Source of the DNA: Glandiceps talaboti
Taxonomy: Eukaryota; Hemichordata; Enteropneusta; Spengelidae
DNA: 64,000 nt
Assembly (NCBI RefSeq): GCF_964340395.1
Contig: NC_135571.1
Span: 12,121,440-12,185,439, forward strand
Direction: 5' to 3'
Each line of letters opens with the position of its first letter. The first letter of the stretch is position 1. A model generated the notes under the pieces. The model was not told the origin of the DNA. It did not search any database and saw only the letters and a program-made list of their open reading frames with translations. Position numbers and translations under genes: made by a program. Positions 1-13,660 of this stretch are shown here, in pieces.

Positions 1-7
1 TATCTAT

Positions 8-39
<32 letters not shown>

Positions 40-50
40 GTATCTATATC
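1..50. repeat. (TATC)n microsatellite
   Basis: Nearly pure TCTA tetranucleotide at the window edge; it may continue outside. Confidence 0.95.
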
Positions 51-928
51 ATACACTAGTTTTGTAACTCTAAGAGTCGGGTCAGCTGTTTTATGTGTAT
101 GCATGTTTGAGATGCCGACATAACACACATGTGCAGGACACGGCGTCTCTGAATGTACGTATGTAACACAGTAGAAGTCGTAAAAAATAAATCCCCCAAC
201 GTCTTGGGCAATTATTGGAGATGAGGAACATCAAGATATGTCTAGACATGTCCAGTGTCATCTTCCTTCATGTTGTTGAAAAGTTGAGTGAATTCTCCAC
301 ATTTCAATATATACTGTAATATAGTTAATGGAACATAAACGTGACATCAAAGTGTCGCCTTGAGATGTAATATAAATGCTTTTAACATAGTTGTAGCTGA
401 CGTTGAAGTTCACGACATCGATATCGACAAAGAATAGTTTCACGATCTAGTTGGAATTGCATTTTAGGAATCTCAGCTCTAGATCATTCTCGCAAACCAA
501 AGCTGTTAATTATTCTACCTTACTGCGAAATTAACACTGAATCCATGAGGGATAGCCCTCACTGGACTTCTTGGGAGACAAGTGTTTATATACTTAAAGA
601 ACTATCCAGTATAAATAACGATTATTATAATGCGTACCCTACAACACATATACGAATTTTCGGGCACGTCTTTGCTCCCTCCGTGTTGGATTCCCGATAA
701 GCTAACATGCCTTAGTTACGTATAACCAGAGCAAATTGATAAACATACAGGGGCTACGGATAGCATGGAGCTCGTCTATCCAGTAAATAGTCCCGTACCA
801 GTTACTAAGAAGAGTTTTCATGATAGTAAAATATTCGTTTGTAAGTATTGTAAAATAACATTACATTATTTGGATTTCAATTGCTGGTCAGTTCAGGTAC
901 CATGGTAGAGCATAACTTAATGTATGGA
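51..928. other. Unique AT-rich DNA, no gene seen
   Basis: No supported exon, RNA or clear repeat. Confidence 0.5.
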
Positions 929-1315
<387 letters not shown>

Positions 1316-1319
1316 AGAA

Positions 1320-2398
1320 TGAAAGACTGTCCAGGGAAAGACAAAAATGAAATCATCAATCACATGCTCTCTGCTATCTGCTGAGTTTTGACTACTGGCC
1401 GTGACGGCAAAATCAGTCGGGGACGGTGGTGGATTGGAAAATATACTTAAAGGTTAATTACGGTGTGGTTGACAAGAAGGTTCAAAGAAAACATTTACAA
1501 ATAAAATATTTTGAAACAATTCAAAAGTCTAGACTATTGTCCATTGACCACTATAGTAGTATTGATCCAGTAGACAGTTTTGAGAACTGAAAGCCCGTGA
1601 AATAAGCGGTTACAAACTACAAAAGGGCGATAAACTGTGTTTTGTTTGGGACAACACTATTCTATTCTTAAATGTACACTATTGCACAAACACTAACTGT
1701 ATCACTCTATTTATCTGAAAAATAAACAAGTCTCAGAGTTTGACATCATTTGCGTTGGGTCATTGAAACAACTAAGGCGACAATAATAGGCAGTGAATAG
1801 ATTACGTCACTGTTGACGTCATCGAGAAGAATTTCACATAGTTACATTGACCAGGCATACAATTGCAATGAAAGGGTGTTCTATAGATTAGAAGCAAGTG
1901 AATGCCAACAGCTTTATCACCAATACATGGATGGACAGTACAGTCTACATAGCCTGAGGGTGGCACCACAGGCCAGTCCATGTAGGGTGTGAGGCCAGTA
2001 CCATAGCCTGAGGGTGGTACCACTGGCCAGTCCAGGTAGGGGTGTGCGGCCTGCCAAACTCAGACCCCATCTCAGACCATTACAGTTTTTTAGAAGATCC
2101 AATTTTAGACCAAATGCATTTGTAGTGGTTCCATATTAAAGCAATGGTGGATCGCAAAATGTACTTTTCACTGAGTCTCTTGCACATTTTCCCTCAGGAG
2201 GCAACATTGGGAGGGTAATTAATGGTACAGTTATGATTTGGTAAAGGACAATGGACCACAGCTTATAATGAAAATAGGGTAAAGAAGACCCCATTTTTGA
2301 CTCTTCAGCCCCCCCAAAACAGACCCTATATTAGACCGAAGGGCTAGAAACGCACCACACTGGGCGGCACATATACATGTAGTCAAATAGGCGAAATA
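1320..2398. other. Mostly unique DNA with a short duplicated segment
   Basis: A 50-60 bp unit (agcctgagggtggyaccac, ggccagtccatgtaggg) is duplicated around 1945-2045. Otherwise no gene is seen. Confidence 0.45.
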
Positions 2399-2433
2399 GC
2401 CCCCCCCCCCCCCCCCCACCACACACACACACA
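2399..2433. repeat. Poly(C) and (AC)n tract
   Basis: About 19 C followed by about 8 AC units. Confidence 0.9.
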
Positions 2434-2790
2434 CTTTCTATTCCTGCAGGCCACAGTATTATATTATCCCTGTTGTCTCAAATAGGGAAGTTTTTGGAAG
2501 AACTCAAATTCCAACATTTCATAAATGCAATCTTAAGATATCACAAGGGAATGTCATTACTCTCACCAAATGCATCCAATTGTCTACCTAAGCAACAAAA
2601 AATGAAACTTTTCAAAATAAAATTGCTCACTCCTGAAACCAAGTCTGTATATTATTTTTGGTTCTTATTTTACAAGTGATCGTTGAGTAGTGTTGTTCAT
2701 GATTATCTTACTTTCCAGGATTATTGTTTGAAACTTTGCTGATTTTGAGTCCATTCTGAGGCATCTTGTTATTGGTACAAGATTGACATA

Positions 2791-3157
2791 CAACTGCTGA
2801 CATCAGACCGTGGACAAACAGAACCTGTTACAGACAGGGAAAGTAAACAAATGAATTGGATTAATAACACTTGGCTCAGCATGTTGGAAGTACAGAGACT
2901 TGCATGACACACCATGGTTTGATAGAACAGTTTTATGGCCTCTTTATGTGTACATGAAATGCCAGGGAACTGGAAAACTTGTTTGTGAACTTAAACTATT
3001 ATGCAGAGGCCATAAAACTGTTCTTTTAAATGATGAAATTTAATACAAGTATCTGCTATTCCAACATGCTGTGTCAAGTGTTATTAATCTAATTCAGTTC
3101 TTTACTTTCCCTGCTTGTAACAGTTTCCATTCTTCCATGTTCTGTTGTTAGCAGTTG
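2791..3157. mobile_element. Inverted-repeat MITE with TA flanks (copy 1)
   Basis: The left arm (CAACTGCTGACATCAGACC, then ...AGTTTTATGGCCTCTTTATG) reappears as reverse complement in the right arm (...GGCCATAAAACTG, then ...GCAGTTG). Arms are about 150 bp, and both outer ends abut TA, the target duplication typical of Tc1/mariner-type elements. There is no transposase inside, so it is non-autonomous. A second copy lies at 12323-13011. Confidence 0.8.
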
Positions 3158-3195
3158 TAAATTTGTTTTGTCCACTCGGTTTCAGGTGAGCAATT

Positions 3196-3299
<104 letters not shown>

Positions 3300-3479
3300 T
3301 ACTGACTGTGATCTCTCACTCTTCATTAGTCTCTCCACTCTGGCTGTCTCTCTGTCATAAAAAGTCTACTGTGTGTCAAATCAAGCAGCCTCTTTTAACC
3401 TTTATAATCCCTAACTGGTTTGTTGTAAGGCAAAGTTATCCTTTAAATTTGAGTCTTGAAAATGAAGATTATGGTCAAA

Positions 3480-4430
3480 AGTCTGTCTGAATAGTAACCA
3501 TAACTCCATCCTGCATAACTCTAACAATGTGAGTTTACACATTTTGATGGCGTCTCTCAGGATGAAACTTCTCAATATATTGAACAATTAACTATGACTT
3601 TGAACATGAAGGTCAAGGTCAGAGCTTTAGAATTCATCTTAAGAGCTAACCTCCAAGTATAGGTGCCTCTAGATACAAATTTCATAATTCACAGATCAAT
3701 TTGCTATTTGACCTTGAATACAGAGGTGAAAGTCAAAGGTCAAGGTATACAAATAAAGCTTACCTTGAACAATGTGTAGACACTTAAATGGAGTCTTTGT
3801 GCATTCAACTTCTCGAGTTATCCTAGGAAGATAAATTTCAGTTACTTTGACTTGAAAATATTCAAGGTCAAAGGTTAATGTCTCAGTAGAAATTGATGAT
3901 GTGCGGGAAGACACTTGAATGGTGTCTGTATGTATCAAACTGTTGGAGAATATGGCCGCCGTTTTGCTATACCGGTCAAGAATGTGAATCTCACTCAGTG
4001 ACAAATGCATGTCCAACATAGTCAAAATCTAAGCAATGATTAAATCATTATCATCAAATGTTTGACAACAAAGATATGGAAATAATTTGACGATTGACCT
4101 TGAAGACGACTCTCAAGGTCAAAGTGTTAACAATTATTGGTTAAGTCACTTGAATGGTGTCTCTATGTATTACACCTCCACAGTTATGATGCAAATTGTG
4201 AAATTTTACAACTGCTGCCATTCAGCCATATTTAATTTGGTTGTGAAACAAATCAGTGTGCATATGTCTGACATAGTATGTTACCTTTGTGCCAGGTTTG
4301 GTTGAAATTGGTTGGTGAATGCCAGAGTTATGAGGGTGAATGCATGTATGTAGACAGGCATGTACGCACAGACAGAACCCCATGTAATAGACTCCTCCGA
4401 GCTTTGCCTGTTGGGGGCTAACAAACGATG
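3480..4430. repeat. Diverged dispersed repeat rich in AAGGTCAA
   Basis: Three or so diverged units share phrases such as gaaggtcaaggtcaaag and cttgaatggtgtct. The right end has a ggttgaaattggtt ... gagttatgag ... acagacagaacccc tail of the kind common in invertebrate interspersed repeats. The class is uncertain. Confidence 0.5.
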
Positions 4431-4493
4431 TTGCAGTTGTCATTAACTTAGTTAACAATGGGCCTTAGTCACGTTACACTCTACATGTCACAC

Positions 4494-4700
4494 TAGACTG
4501 TCGACAGCCGCTTGCGCCTTTTTCCCCTACGTTTTATCTAAACTTAAGTCATTGCCGCGCTCCGATCTGGCGCAATATATCGCATACTGATATCGATCAC
4601 TCGGCCCTCGATATCAGTATGCGATTATAGTAGTGTTGCGCCAGATCAGAGTTTAGATAAGACGTAGGAAAAAAAGGAGCGAGCGACTGTCGACAGTCTA
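4494..4700. mobile_element. 207-bp palindromic MITE with 9-bp target duplication
   Basis: The terminal inverted repeat TAGACTGTCGACAG matches CTGTCGACAGTCTA at the other end. Most of the interior also folds (GATCTGGCGCAA against TTGCGCCAGATC; GCATACTGATATCGA against TCGATATCAGTATGC). The flanks ATGTCACAC at 4485-4493 and 4701-4709 are identical 9-mers. A 9-bp duplication suggests a Mutator-like family; an 8-bp reading would suggest hAT. Confidence 0.88.
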
Positions 4701-4729
4701 ATGTCACACTAGAGTACATAAACACCAAA

Positions 4730-6060
4730 CATACAAAATATAATATGAAAATAAAACCAAACACGCAAAATATAATATGAAAACAAAATTTATTAGTTTA
4801 TATTGCAAATTGTTTTTCCAACTGTCGACTAAGATCTGAAAGAAAACAGCTAGTTCTAATCTTTACAGCATATTACTAGCATTTGTACATATACTACGAA
4901 CTACAGCACCTTAAAGACGAGATCTTCTGCTAGAAAATTAGCAAAATTGTTAGTGAAAAGGTACGATATTTGAAGTAAAGTATGCAGGGATATGTATAGG
5001 GGGGAAAAGTGATTCCAAAATAACACTTCTGGCAAATTACAAAAATGTTTCTCTTTATAATTACTTTGAAAATGCTGTTCTATCAATGATACATACCCCA
5101 TTAGCTGCGAATGAATCATAACTGTATTATTGAATTCTCACAAGGGGGTGCAGAAAGAACCTGTAGTCGCTTTGTCACCATCAGATGATTCCACTGCAAC
5201 AGCTGTCGAGAGTTTCCAGCTTACTTCCCCCTTAGTAAAATAGAGTAGGCCAGTCTGCCTATGCAGACATTAGGACCATACCAATGTGATGAAAAAATGG
5301 GGGTGGGGTAGAAACTACAGAATTTAGATGCAAAAAATTGATTATATCAAAAAGATTCGAAGACTCTAAGAATCAGAAAACAAATAAATGGACAGATAAA
5401 AAGTAACAACATTCCAATTTTTCGATATGATTCAATCCAATTTATGAGCAATTCTTGGATCTCTATTTGCACAACTTTTACTAATAGAATAGTAAAATAG
5501 GAAATGTATGAAAAAAATGAACAAAAATATTCACGTCTTGTGTCATAGTGACTCCATTAAAACTGTTTATAAGTCAATAACCTTTGACCTGTTGTAACCT
5601 CTAACCTACACAAAACATAACCTTTGACCCAATCATAACACATGTGTAGGTACTACTGTAATTTACCATTCAATGACTTACAAGATGTTCATCGTTACAA
5701 TTTCAATGGCAGATGTGTAAAAAGTTGAAAATGCACAAATCTTTGGATGTGAACATTTGTACATCAAAACTGCTGAGTATTTACAGTACAACTTTTCAAA
5801 ACCCTGACTGGTTCAAAGGTCATAATTAGTTTGATAAGGTCAGGTTACACTTTGCAATTTACTTTCGTTGGGTTATTTTTACAACTTGTTTCACTTCAAA
5901 GAAGATATGTTATCTGCAGTGTCCTCCCCCAATAATGTAACAAGTCATAATGTACCATTCTATAAATAATGTAACAAGGGCACCTAGCTGGTTTGTAAAT
6001 TCTGGATGCCTCCTAAAATGAAAATACATTCCAAACTATTTCATTTGCTGCAAAAATGGT
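4730..6060. other. AT-rich non-coding DNA
   Basis: A short duplicated phrase (caaaatataatatgaaaa) lies near 4735-4785. No exon supported. Confidence 0.4.
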
Positions 6061-6065
6061 ATCAA

Positions 6066-6130
6066 TCAGGTCCCAGGTGGTTTTTCCCAGGTGTATCAAC
6101 CAGGTCCCAGGTGGTTTTTCCCAGGTGTAC
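6066..6130. repeat. Two-copy direct repeat
   Basis: caggtcccaggtggtttttc and cccaggtgta are duplicated in tandem. Confidence 0.85.
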
Positions 6131-6222
6131 GACCAGCAACTTGAGACATGTTACTGAGAATGTGACAAATTCAAGGGTGAACACTGCACACTACATTTAT
6201 GATTACAACCCATAACAATCAA

Positions 6223-6650
6223 GTGAAGCATTTTCTGTATGTACCGCAATCGTTTATAGCATCCATATCAAGTGTAAAAGTATACTGTTTCATTTGCTTA
6301 TTGACCACATTAGAAAGGCCACATGCTCGGCTTGTAAATAAACCAATTGAAACAGTATACTTTTACGATTGATATGAATGCTATAACTGAGTGTAGCATA
6401 TAGAGAAAGTGCTTTACTTCAGTGTTACTCATTGTAAAGCGTTTTCTGTATATACCACCATTGTTTACAGCATCCATATCAAGTGTAAAAGTATACTGTT
6501 TCATTTGCTAATTGACCACATTAGAAAGGCCACATGCTGGGCTTGTAAATAGGCTTGTACACAAACCATACTTTACACTTGATATGAATGCTATAAATGC
6601 ATGTAGCACATAGAGAAAGTGGTTTAATACTTCAATGTAACTCATTGTAC
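6223..6650. mobile_element. Tandem pair of inverted-repeat MITEs
   Basis: Each of two roughly 200-bp units (about 6223-6414 and 6434-6650) is itself an imperfect palindrome. The arm with TAGCATCCATATCAAG and AAAAGTATACTGTTTCA is mirrored later in the unit. The shared middle reads ccacattagaaaggccacat. No protein is encoded. Confidence 0.75.
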
Positions 6651-7549
6651 TTTGACTAAGATTGTAGCAAGAAAAAAGGCACCAATGGACAGGTGATAAT
6701 ACCATATGTGTTAAAGCTGCTCTACCTGTATCTGGGATATATCATTTTTTTAAACCCGAAAACCAACAATATATTCACAGAAAATTGTTGAAATACCAAT
6801 AATCAGACATCGACGTCAATTACAGGTATATTTTATCTATATATAGTATAGTAACAACTTCAAATCGTGGTTCATTGGGTACACTGATTTTTTGGTATGT
6901 ACCCAAAAATCAACTAGATGGATATATTGCTCCATACTGTGTGTACTGCTACACAAATTTGTATGTGAACAGGTAATCACAACTGTTGTGGGTGTACAAT
7001 ATTATGATTAAGTTATTATAGGTAACAAAATAGTTTTTAACAAAATGCTTCAGGTACAGCTAATGGAGCTTTCACACAAGTATCTGGATTTCAATTCAGA
7101 AAGAATACATTTCACTTTAAATGTAAAGTTGGCGAGAATATACTACGAATAAAATCTGCATTAATTTGCATAATAAATTAGGCTGAAAATGGGGAGTTCT
7201 TTGATTTCATTTGTTAATGAGTTACAAACACACCAGTTGTTAAAATGACTGAAAATTGGACATTAGAACTCATTTTCGTGGCCCAAACACTATTCTAGTA
7301 GAGTTAAGTGGCTCTGATACCGTTTTAGCAGAGCTATAAGGGACTCTGACATTGTTTACACAGCTAGGGGACTCACTGTTCCTCCTCATATAAATCGGGG
7401 GAGCCCTTCTTGCACTTTTAAGATTGTACACATTTTGGAAGCACTGGAGATATACAAATTTCAAAATAATTTGTCAAAAAAATGTTGACATAATTTACGA
7501 TGAATGTAAAAAAAACACAAAGAAGAGTGTATCCTTCACACACAAGCTG

Positions 7550-7770
7550 TTTCCTACCATAAACTGAACTACAGGTATTGCATCAACTTGCACCCCGACA
7601 TCAACCTAGAGGGTACAGACTACCTAACTGTCTCTACATGAATAAATGTCACACAAGCTGTTCTCTACTGAAATAGTCTGGTCTTCTATTAATATTGCAT
7701 CAACTTGCACCCTTACAAAAACAACTACAAACCTAAGGGGTACAGACTACCTAACTGTCTCTACATGAAC
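7550..7770. repeat. Two-copy tandem repeat, about 130 bp
   Basis: Both copies contain ttgcatcaacttgcaccc and gggtacagactacctaactg. Confidence 0.8.
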
Positions 7771-8689
7771 AATTTAAATGAGAGTGAGAATGATATTTGA
7801 AGCCTTTGGAAAAATATTCTGCATTTAAAAAAACATGACTAGGGAAACTAGACCACCTAATTTACTGTCTTTTTGTACATGGAAGACTAAATAAATAAAT
7901 AGAACTTGGGAGGTACAGAAGAATGCAGGCTGTCGCTATGGAAACTATACTTCCCAACAAACTTTTTTTTTTCAATGTTCCTTTGAATTTTTTTTTTTTA
8001 ATTTCATTTTGCTAAAATTTCTACAGCACCAGTTTGACTTTTGTTCTTAAATTATAATTACACAATAACACATGAACTGAAAATAGCTTTCATAGTATTC
8101 ACGCAAATATACCACCCTATAAAAGGACTGTCAAAACACTAACTTTTTGACGATTGTAGATCTTTCTTCGTTTTTTTTCAACTATTTACTTTTAATACAG
8201 CACAACACTACAATATTACATCTTTCAAGGTTGTAAAAATGCAACAAAAAAATGCTGGGAAACCAAACAGAAAATCTGACGTATGAACATTTGAAATGGT
8301 AAATGGTAGGATTGTATCCATTAGACTTTTTGCATGACTGGAGCTGTTTGAGTACAGGTCAAAGTGAGGCTCTGACCTCATTGTCACCCTGTCAAATGGA
8401 GAGGTCAGAGTTCAGATGCTAGAGGTCATGTCTTTTTTGCCTATCAGCTCAAGTATAACCCATTTTAACCAAAATACAATACATAGACATACAATTTCCC
8501 CATGAATACCCAAATATGTAACAAAGAGCCTATGTATGGCAAAACATAACGTAACTGCCCCCACATAGGTCAATGTTTTAAAAGGATATGAACCCTAAAT
8601 GTGTGTCAATACATCTAAAACGTTACATCTAAAATGTACTGCACTTATTTCAATATATATAAGGATGCATCCACTAAATGTAAAAAAAA

Positions 8690-8890
8690 TGTTATGAAAG
8701 GGGTGGAGTTCAAACTAACTGTACTACGAAGGCAGACTCACCCAGTATTTGCAAAAAGTCTATTAGATTTATGAAAGACGAGTTCAAACTAACTGTACTA
8801 CGAAGGGTGACTCACCCAGTATTTGCAAAAAGTCTATTGGCTTTATGAAAGAGGAGTTCACACTAACTGCATTACAGAGCTGATTCACCC
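8690..8890. repeat. Three-copy tandem repeat, about 80 bp
   Basis: Units begin gagttcaaactaactgtact and end tttgcaaaaagtctatt. The third copy is more diverged. Confidence 0.85.
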
Positions 8891-8989
8891 CAAAACCTTT
8901 CACTGCTTTCATTCACAGCAAAATTCTGCCCGACTAAAAAGTTTTCGTTTCATTCAAAGATGTCACAACTGGCTGTGTGCACTACTTTG

Positions 8990-9395
8990 TGACAACAGGA
9001 AGTGACACACAGGAAGTGACTCACAGGAAGTGACACGTGGTGCTGCAAATATCTATTACCTATCTTACAAAATATGAACATTGCATTGAGTTGAAATTTC
9101 TTCTGAATGACATTAGCGTTTTAAACCAGGCAGCAAGAATACTGAACACCTACTTCATTATAGTATAAATCAGTTTTGTCAATGGTCCACTCTTATTTCT
9201 ATGTACGTTTTCTTTGTGCCGGACACGGCAAGTGCGATGTCAGGTCGTAACATCATTAGAATATCTGTAATTCTGGTTCTGTTGAATCTGCACTTGACAC
9301 CAAACGATCCCACATAAAACTATGGAATTCCAGAAGGTAATATTGATATGACCTGCTGTGACAACAGGAAGTGACATACAGGAAGTGACATATGG
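8990..9395. repeat. ACAGGAAGTGAC repeat clusters
   Basis: Three copies of acaggaagtgac lie at about 8995-9033 and two more at about 9364-9388, each cluster followed by tggtgctgcaaa. The whole block has been duplicated. GGAAGT is the ETS factor core. Confidence 0.75.
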
Positions 9396-9424
9396 TGCTG
9401 CAAAATGTCTATTACTCAGATTTG

Positions 9425-9580
9425 TAGTATCAGGGGGTGTTTACCCTAGACTTTAGACACTGTTTTTGTATAAGCGAGTGTTTACCTTATACTTTAGACA
9501 ATGTTTTTCTTTCAGGGGGTGTTAACCTTATACTTCAGACAATGTTCTGGTACCAGGGGGTGTTTACCCTATACTTGGCA
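9425..9580. repeat. Four-copy tandem repeat with CAGGGGGTGTTTACC
   Basis: Units of roughly 50 bp (gtgtttacc...tatactttagacaatgtt). Confidence 0.8.
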
Positions 9581-9599
9581 GTTACATAATGCATAGAGA

Positions 9600-12175
9600 C
9601 AGGAGTAATTTCTGGTATAGCATATGAAGTCTTAATTTTTCCCAAATCACATCTGTTGATTGATAAATAAATTAATTTCTTTTAACTTACATGAATAAGA
9701 AATGCTGTTTCACGCATGTATTCTACGACAAACTATAGTATAGGGCAGGTGCCCTCTGAAGATTCAAATTTTATGTATAAACTGAAAAGTTCAACTACAA
9801 ACGACGCTTGACATCACAGAAAGAAACAGAGGGTTCATTAAAGAATACCTGCATAACCAAAACTGATATAACTTCTATGTTCACTATAAAACATAACGAT
9901 AAAAGTGGAAAAAAAAGTTGAAAATCGAAAGATTTCATGAGATTATCGTAACCTCAGTACCATCTCAAACTCTATATACAGTTCATACAACTATACAAAT
10001 GACTGCCCTTTTTTTTGTTTTTCTAAAATTCTTACTTCACTTTTATTAAAACTATCAAAGTTGGAGATGTATCCTTATCGATTTCAAAAGGAATACTTAC
10101 AATATTCCAATATTTCAGAGGACAAGATGAGACACTTTTTATTCATGTTGGTGAATGATACTGTACTTGAATCTGAGAATTTGAGAAAGCAAATTTTTCG
10201 CAAAAGTGTCACACGAAGTTGACGCTACCTTAAGTTAAAAGGCTGATAAATGGTGAATATTGCACTATATGGTTACCATGGTAATATTGTAGCGATACAA
10301 AATATTGCCTTGTGTGCAATGCCCATGTATGTGATCCAATTGGAACTAACTGATCCATGCAGTAACTATTCTTACAAGTTTATTTGCCATGCAACCCTAA
10401 ATGATGAAAACAGGGACTGCGAATACTGACTTTGTCTGACATCGAATATTAGATGAAAACATGGACTCTGAATATTGTATTTATGTCAGTAATACACTTA
10501 AACTTGCCCTGAAAATACTGACGAAACAGGTATTACGAATACTGGGTTTGTGTCAGTCATATAGAAATTTGATTGACTATGACTCTGAGAAGAAAACAGG
10601 GACTGTGAATGTTTGGTTTGTGTCAGTCATATAAACCCATGACCTACCATAAGATGGAAATTGGGACTATGAATATTGGTTTGTGTCGGTCACACATTGA
10701 ACTCTTCCACATTAATATTTGACGAAAACAGGTGCTGTGAATACTAAGATTATTTTAGTAATTCACTGACTTCCAATATTTGATGTGTGTAAGACCAATG
10801 AATATCTTCCAAACCATCTCAACACAGTCCTTATTTCATTCAGACATCATTCTGTTTACAAAATGCAAGAATATCACTACAAACGTATTCTTTGTAGAGT
10901 AAGAAATCCCAGTTGGACTAACTTTCACAAGTAATGTTGGATTGTACATTTACAAATATGGCTGTGTGTCATGGATTTTTTCACTAAAGTTGTCAAACCA
11001 CTGAAATTTGGTAAAATTTAGAAGACTTGTTTACCCATATTACTTCCTAAATTGGACCTGAAACTATCGATGATTGAAAACTTTGGGTGATTAACTCTTA
11101 CCAATTTATGGCATTCAGCAAAAAAGACAAAAAAACTGAACCAATTCTTCGTCAATCTCAAAAAAACTTAATACAGAAATTACTCTGTCAACTTAGGGCC
11201 TTCAGCAAAAAAACCAAACAAACTGAATACAGTCTGTAACAATTCAGTGATTGTGTTCCCAACTTTTTCATTCTCAAAAACTGAACACAGAAGTTACTCA
11301 GTTTACTCACTCTACATCTTTTGGTAGCCGATCACAAAATGAGAGATTTCACACTAAAATCCTCTGTAAACCTCTCTCAGATTGAATACACATTAAACAC
11401 ACATTCCAATTCAAATAAACTTCAACATATGAATGCAAATATGAAACCACATTTTTTTTTACTTAGGGATGATGGCACAGTGTCATACAAGCTAAACAAG
11501 TTAACTTTGTTCATTTAGGAAGGAAGGGGGTCTGGCATCAATGCGATTGCTGAACTTAATTTGCACACGTCTAACCATATTTCAACGGAATTTCAACGAT
11601 AACAGATTTCATATTTACTACTGAGATGTTGATAAGTTGATAAAAATTTACTTCTAATGTGAGATATAGTGCTGGGTTTCTATGTGTTTACAATCATGTT
11701 TTTACTTTACATTAATCATAGTGGTGTGACCACTACAGTTTTCAACATGATTTACATCATATATAAATGATTGATATCAGCACTTGTGAACATTCACTTA
11801 GGGGGAGGGGTTTTTGACCTAAACGAACGATGTGCATTTGTTGAGCTTGTGCGACATTGTGCGATCGTCCCTTACTTTTTCATTTTTATATATGAAGATA
11901 TCAAAAAATTGATATTATTTATGTGTTGCAGCACTCTACCTATGTCTAGGAGATGACCATTTTTTTAGTATCTACAGCAAAATATCCACAATATTTGGAG
12001 ATGTCGTTGTGTTAGTTTACAATATTTTAACTACATGTTGTAGACAGTCAGAAAGTTTAACAATCAGGCAGCGGTCTTTCATACAAGAAGTGACAAAAAA
12101 GTCGTATCTCAGTTTTCTAAATACATAACATAGACTACAGTGAGGTACAATATGAAATATTACAAATTCTCTGGC
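9600..12175 (-). other. Probable 3' UTR, end not fixed
   Basis: The sequence after the stop codon is AT-rich and without other coding signal. Minus-strand AATAAA hexamers occur near 10041 and 10138, and others further down (for example near 4788), so the UTR could be about 2 kb or longer. It includes a degenerate tandem region (10390-10760) of roughly 85-90-bp units with repeated gggactgtgaat-type phrases. Poly(A) site choice cannot be settled from sequence. Confidence 0.4.
11801..11876. repeat. Short dispersed repeat, second copy at 25157-25230
   Basis: gggggaggggtttttgacct, aacgatg and atcgtcccttac are shared by both copies in the same order. Confidence 0.65.
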
Positions 12176-12262
12176 TTATTTCGAAAGTTTGCTAATTACT
12201 CGTACAAGTGCACCGTTCTCATCTTTTAGCCTCTGATTGTCCTGTTTGAGTTTTTCCAAAAG
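12176..12262 (-). CDS. PPP1R12A: MYPT last exon: leucine zipper and stop
   Basis: The acceptor TTTGTTGCAG leads into [20 protein letters not shown]... ending KLSK and TAA (12176-12178). It is nearly the same as human [21 protein letters not shown]. Leucines at residues 5, 12, 19 and 26 of the exon form a perfect heptad zipper, the part of MYPT1 that binds cGMP-dependent kinase I. In vertebrates a small upstream exon switches this end on or off by frameshift. I saw no such exon here. Confidence 0.96.
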   Translation of the reverse strand, partial: LLEKLKQDNQRLKDENGALVRVISKLSK

Positions 12263-13509
12263 CTGCAACAAAAAATAGACAACGAAAGATTGATGAGTAT
12301 ATTGTGTATCGAATGAAACATACAACTATTGACATCAGACCGTTGACAAATGGAACCTACTACAACTATTGACATCAGACTGTTGACAAATGGAACCTAC
12401 TACAACTATTGACATCAGACTGTTGACAAATGGAACCTACCTCAACTATTGACATCAGACTGTTGACAAACGGAACCTACTACAACTATTGACATCAGAC
12501 TGTTGACAAATGGAACCTACTACAACTATTGACATCAGACCGTTGACAAACGGAACCTGATACAACTATTGACATCAGACCATGGACAAACGGAACCTGT
12601 TACAAACAAGGTAAGTAAACAAATGAACTGGATTAGTAACACTTGGCACAGCATGTTGGAACAGCAGAAACTTGTATTACATACTATGGTTTGATAAGAA
12701 CAGTTTTATGGCCTCTTTATGTGTACATGAAATGTCAGGGGAATGGAAATTTGTTTCTGGACAGAACTATTATGTAAAGAGGCCACACAACTGTTTTTAT
12801 CAAATGTTTGAATGTAATACAAGTCTGTATACTTTGTGAGTGTGAACTATTCTGTAAAGTGGCCATAAAACTGTTCTTATCAAATGGTGGAATGTAATAC
12901 AAGTCTCTGTACTTCCAACATGTTGTGCCAAGTGTTATTAATCCAATTCAGTTGTTTACATTCCCTGTTTGTAACAGGTTCCATTTGTCCATGGTTTGAT
13001 GTCGGCAGTTGTAGATAGGATATAGGATATAGTGTGCATGACGTCTGTGTGTTCAAACACTTGGTTTGTTTATTTCACTGACCAAATGTGTGTCTTCAAA
13101 GATTTACTCATGTGTTCTAAGACTATGTCTCAGCATTGAACATGGACTAAGTCTGACTTAGTCTGTAAGATATGCATACCATGACGGGGTACCACAACAC
13201 ATTTGTCAACCCTTTTCACGGTGGTGAAATGAATTCACAAAGAATTTTCAATTTTCAAAAAAGAGAATTTTCAAAACTACCTTCAATTCCTCTTCCATCT
13301 CTGATAATTTTCTTTCTAAAGTCCGTCTCTCCTACAAATAAATATAAATAATTAATTAATCATATAGCTGTGCTGTAAACACATTTCAGTAGTCTTTTTC
13401 AAAAACAAAAAATTGGTAAAAATACAAAATAATGTAAGTTTGTTTATCTGTCTGTCTGTCTATCTATCTATCAACTGATCGATCGATCGATCGATCGATC
13501 GATCGATCG

Positions 13510-13554
<45 letters not shown>

Positions 13555-13568
13555 GCAATCAATCAAAT

Positions 13569-13660
<92 letters not shown>

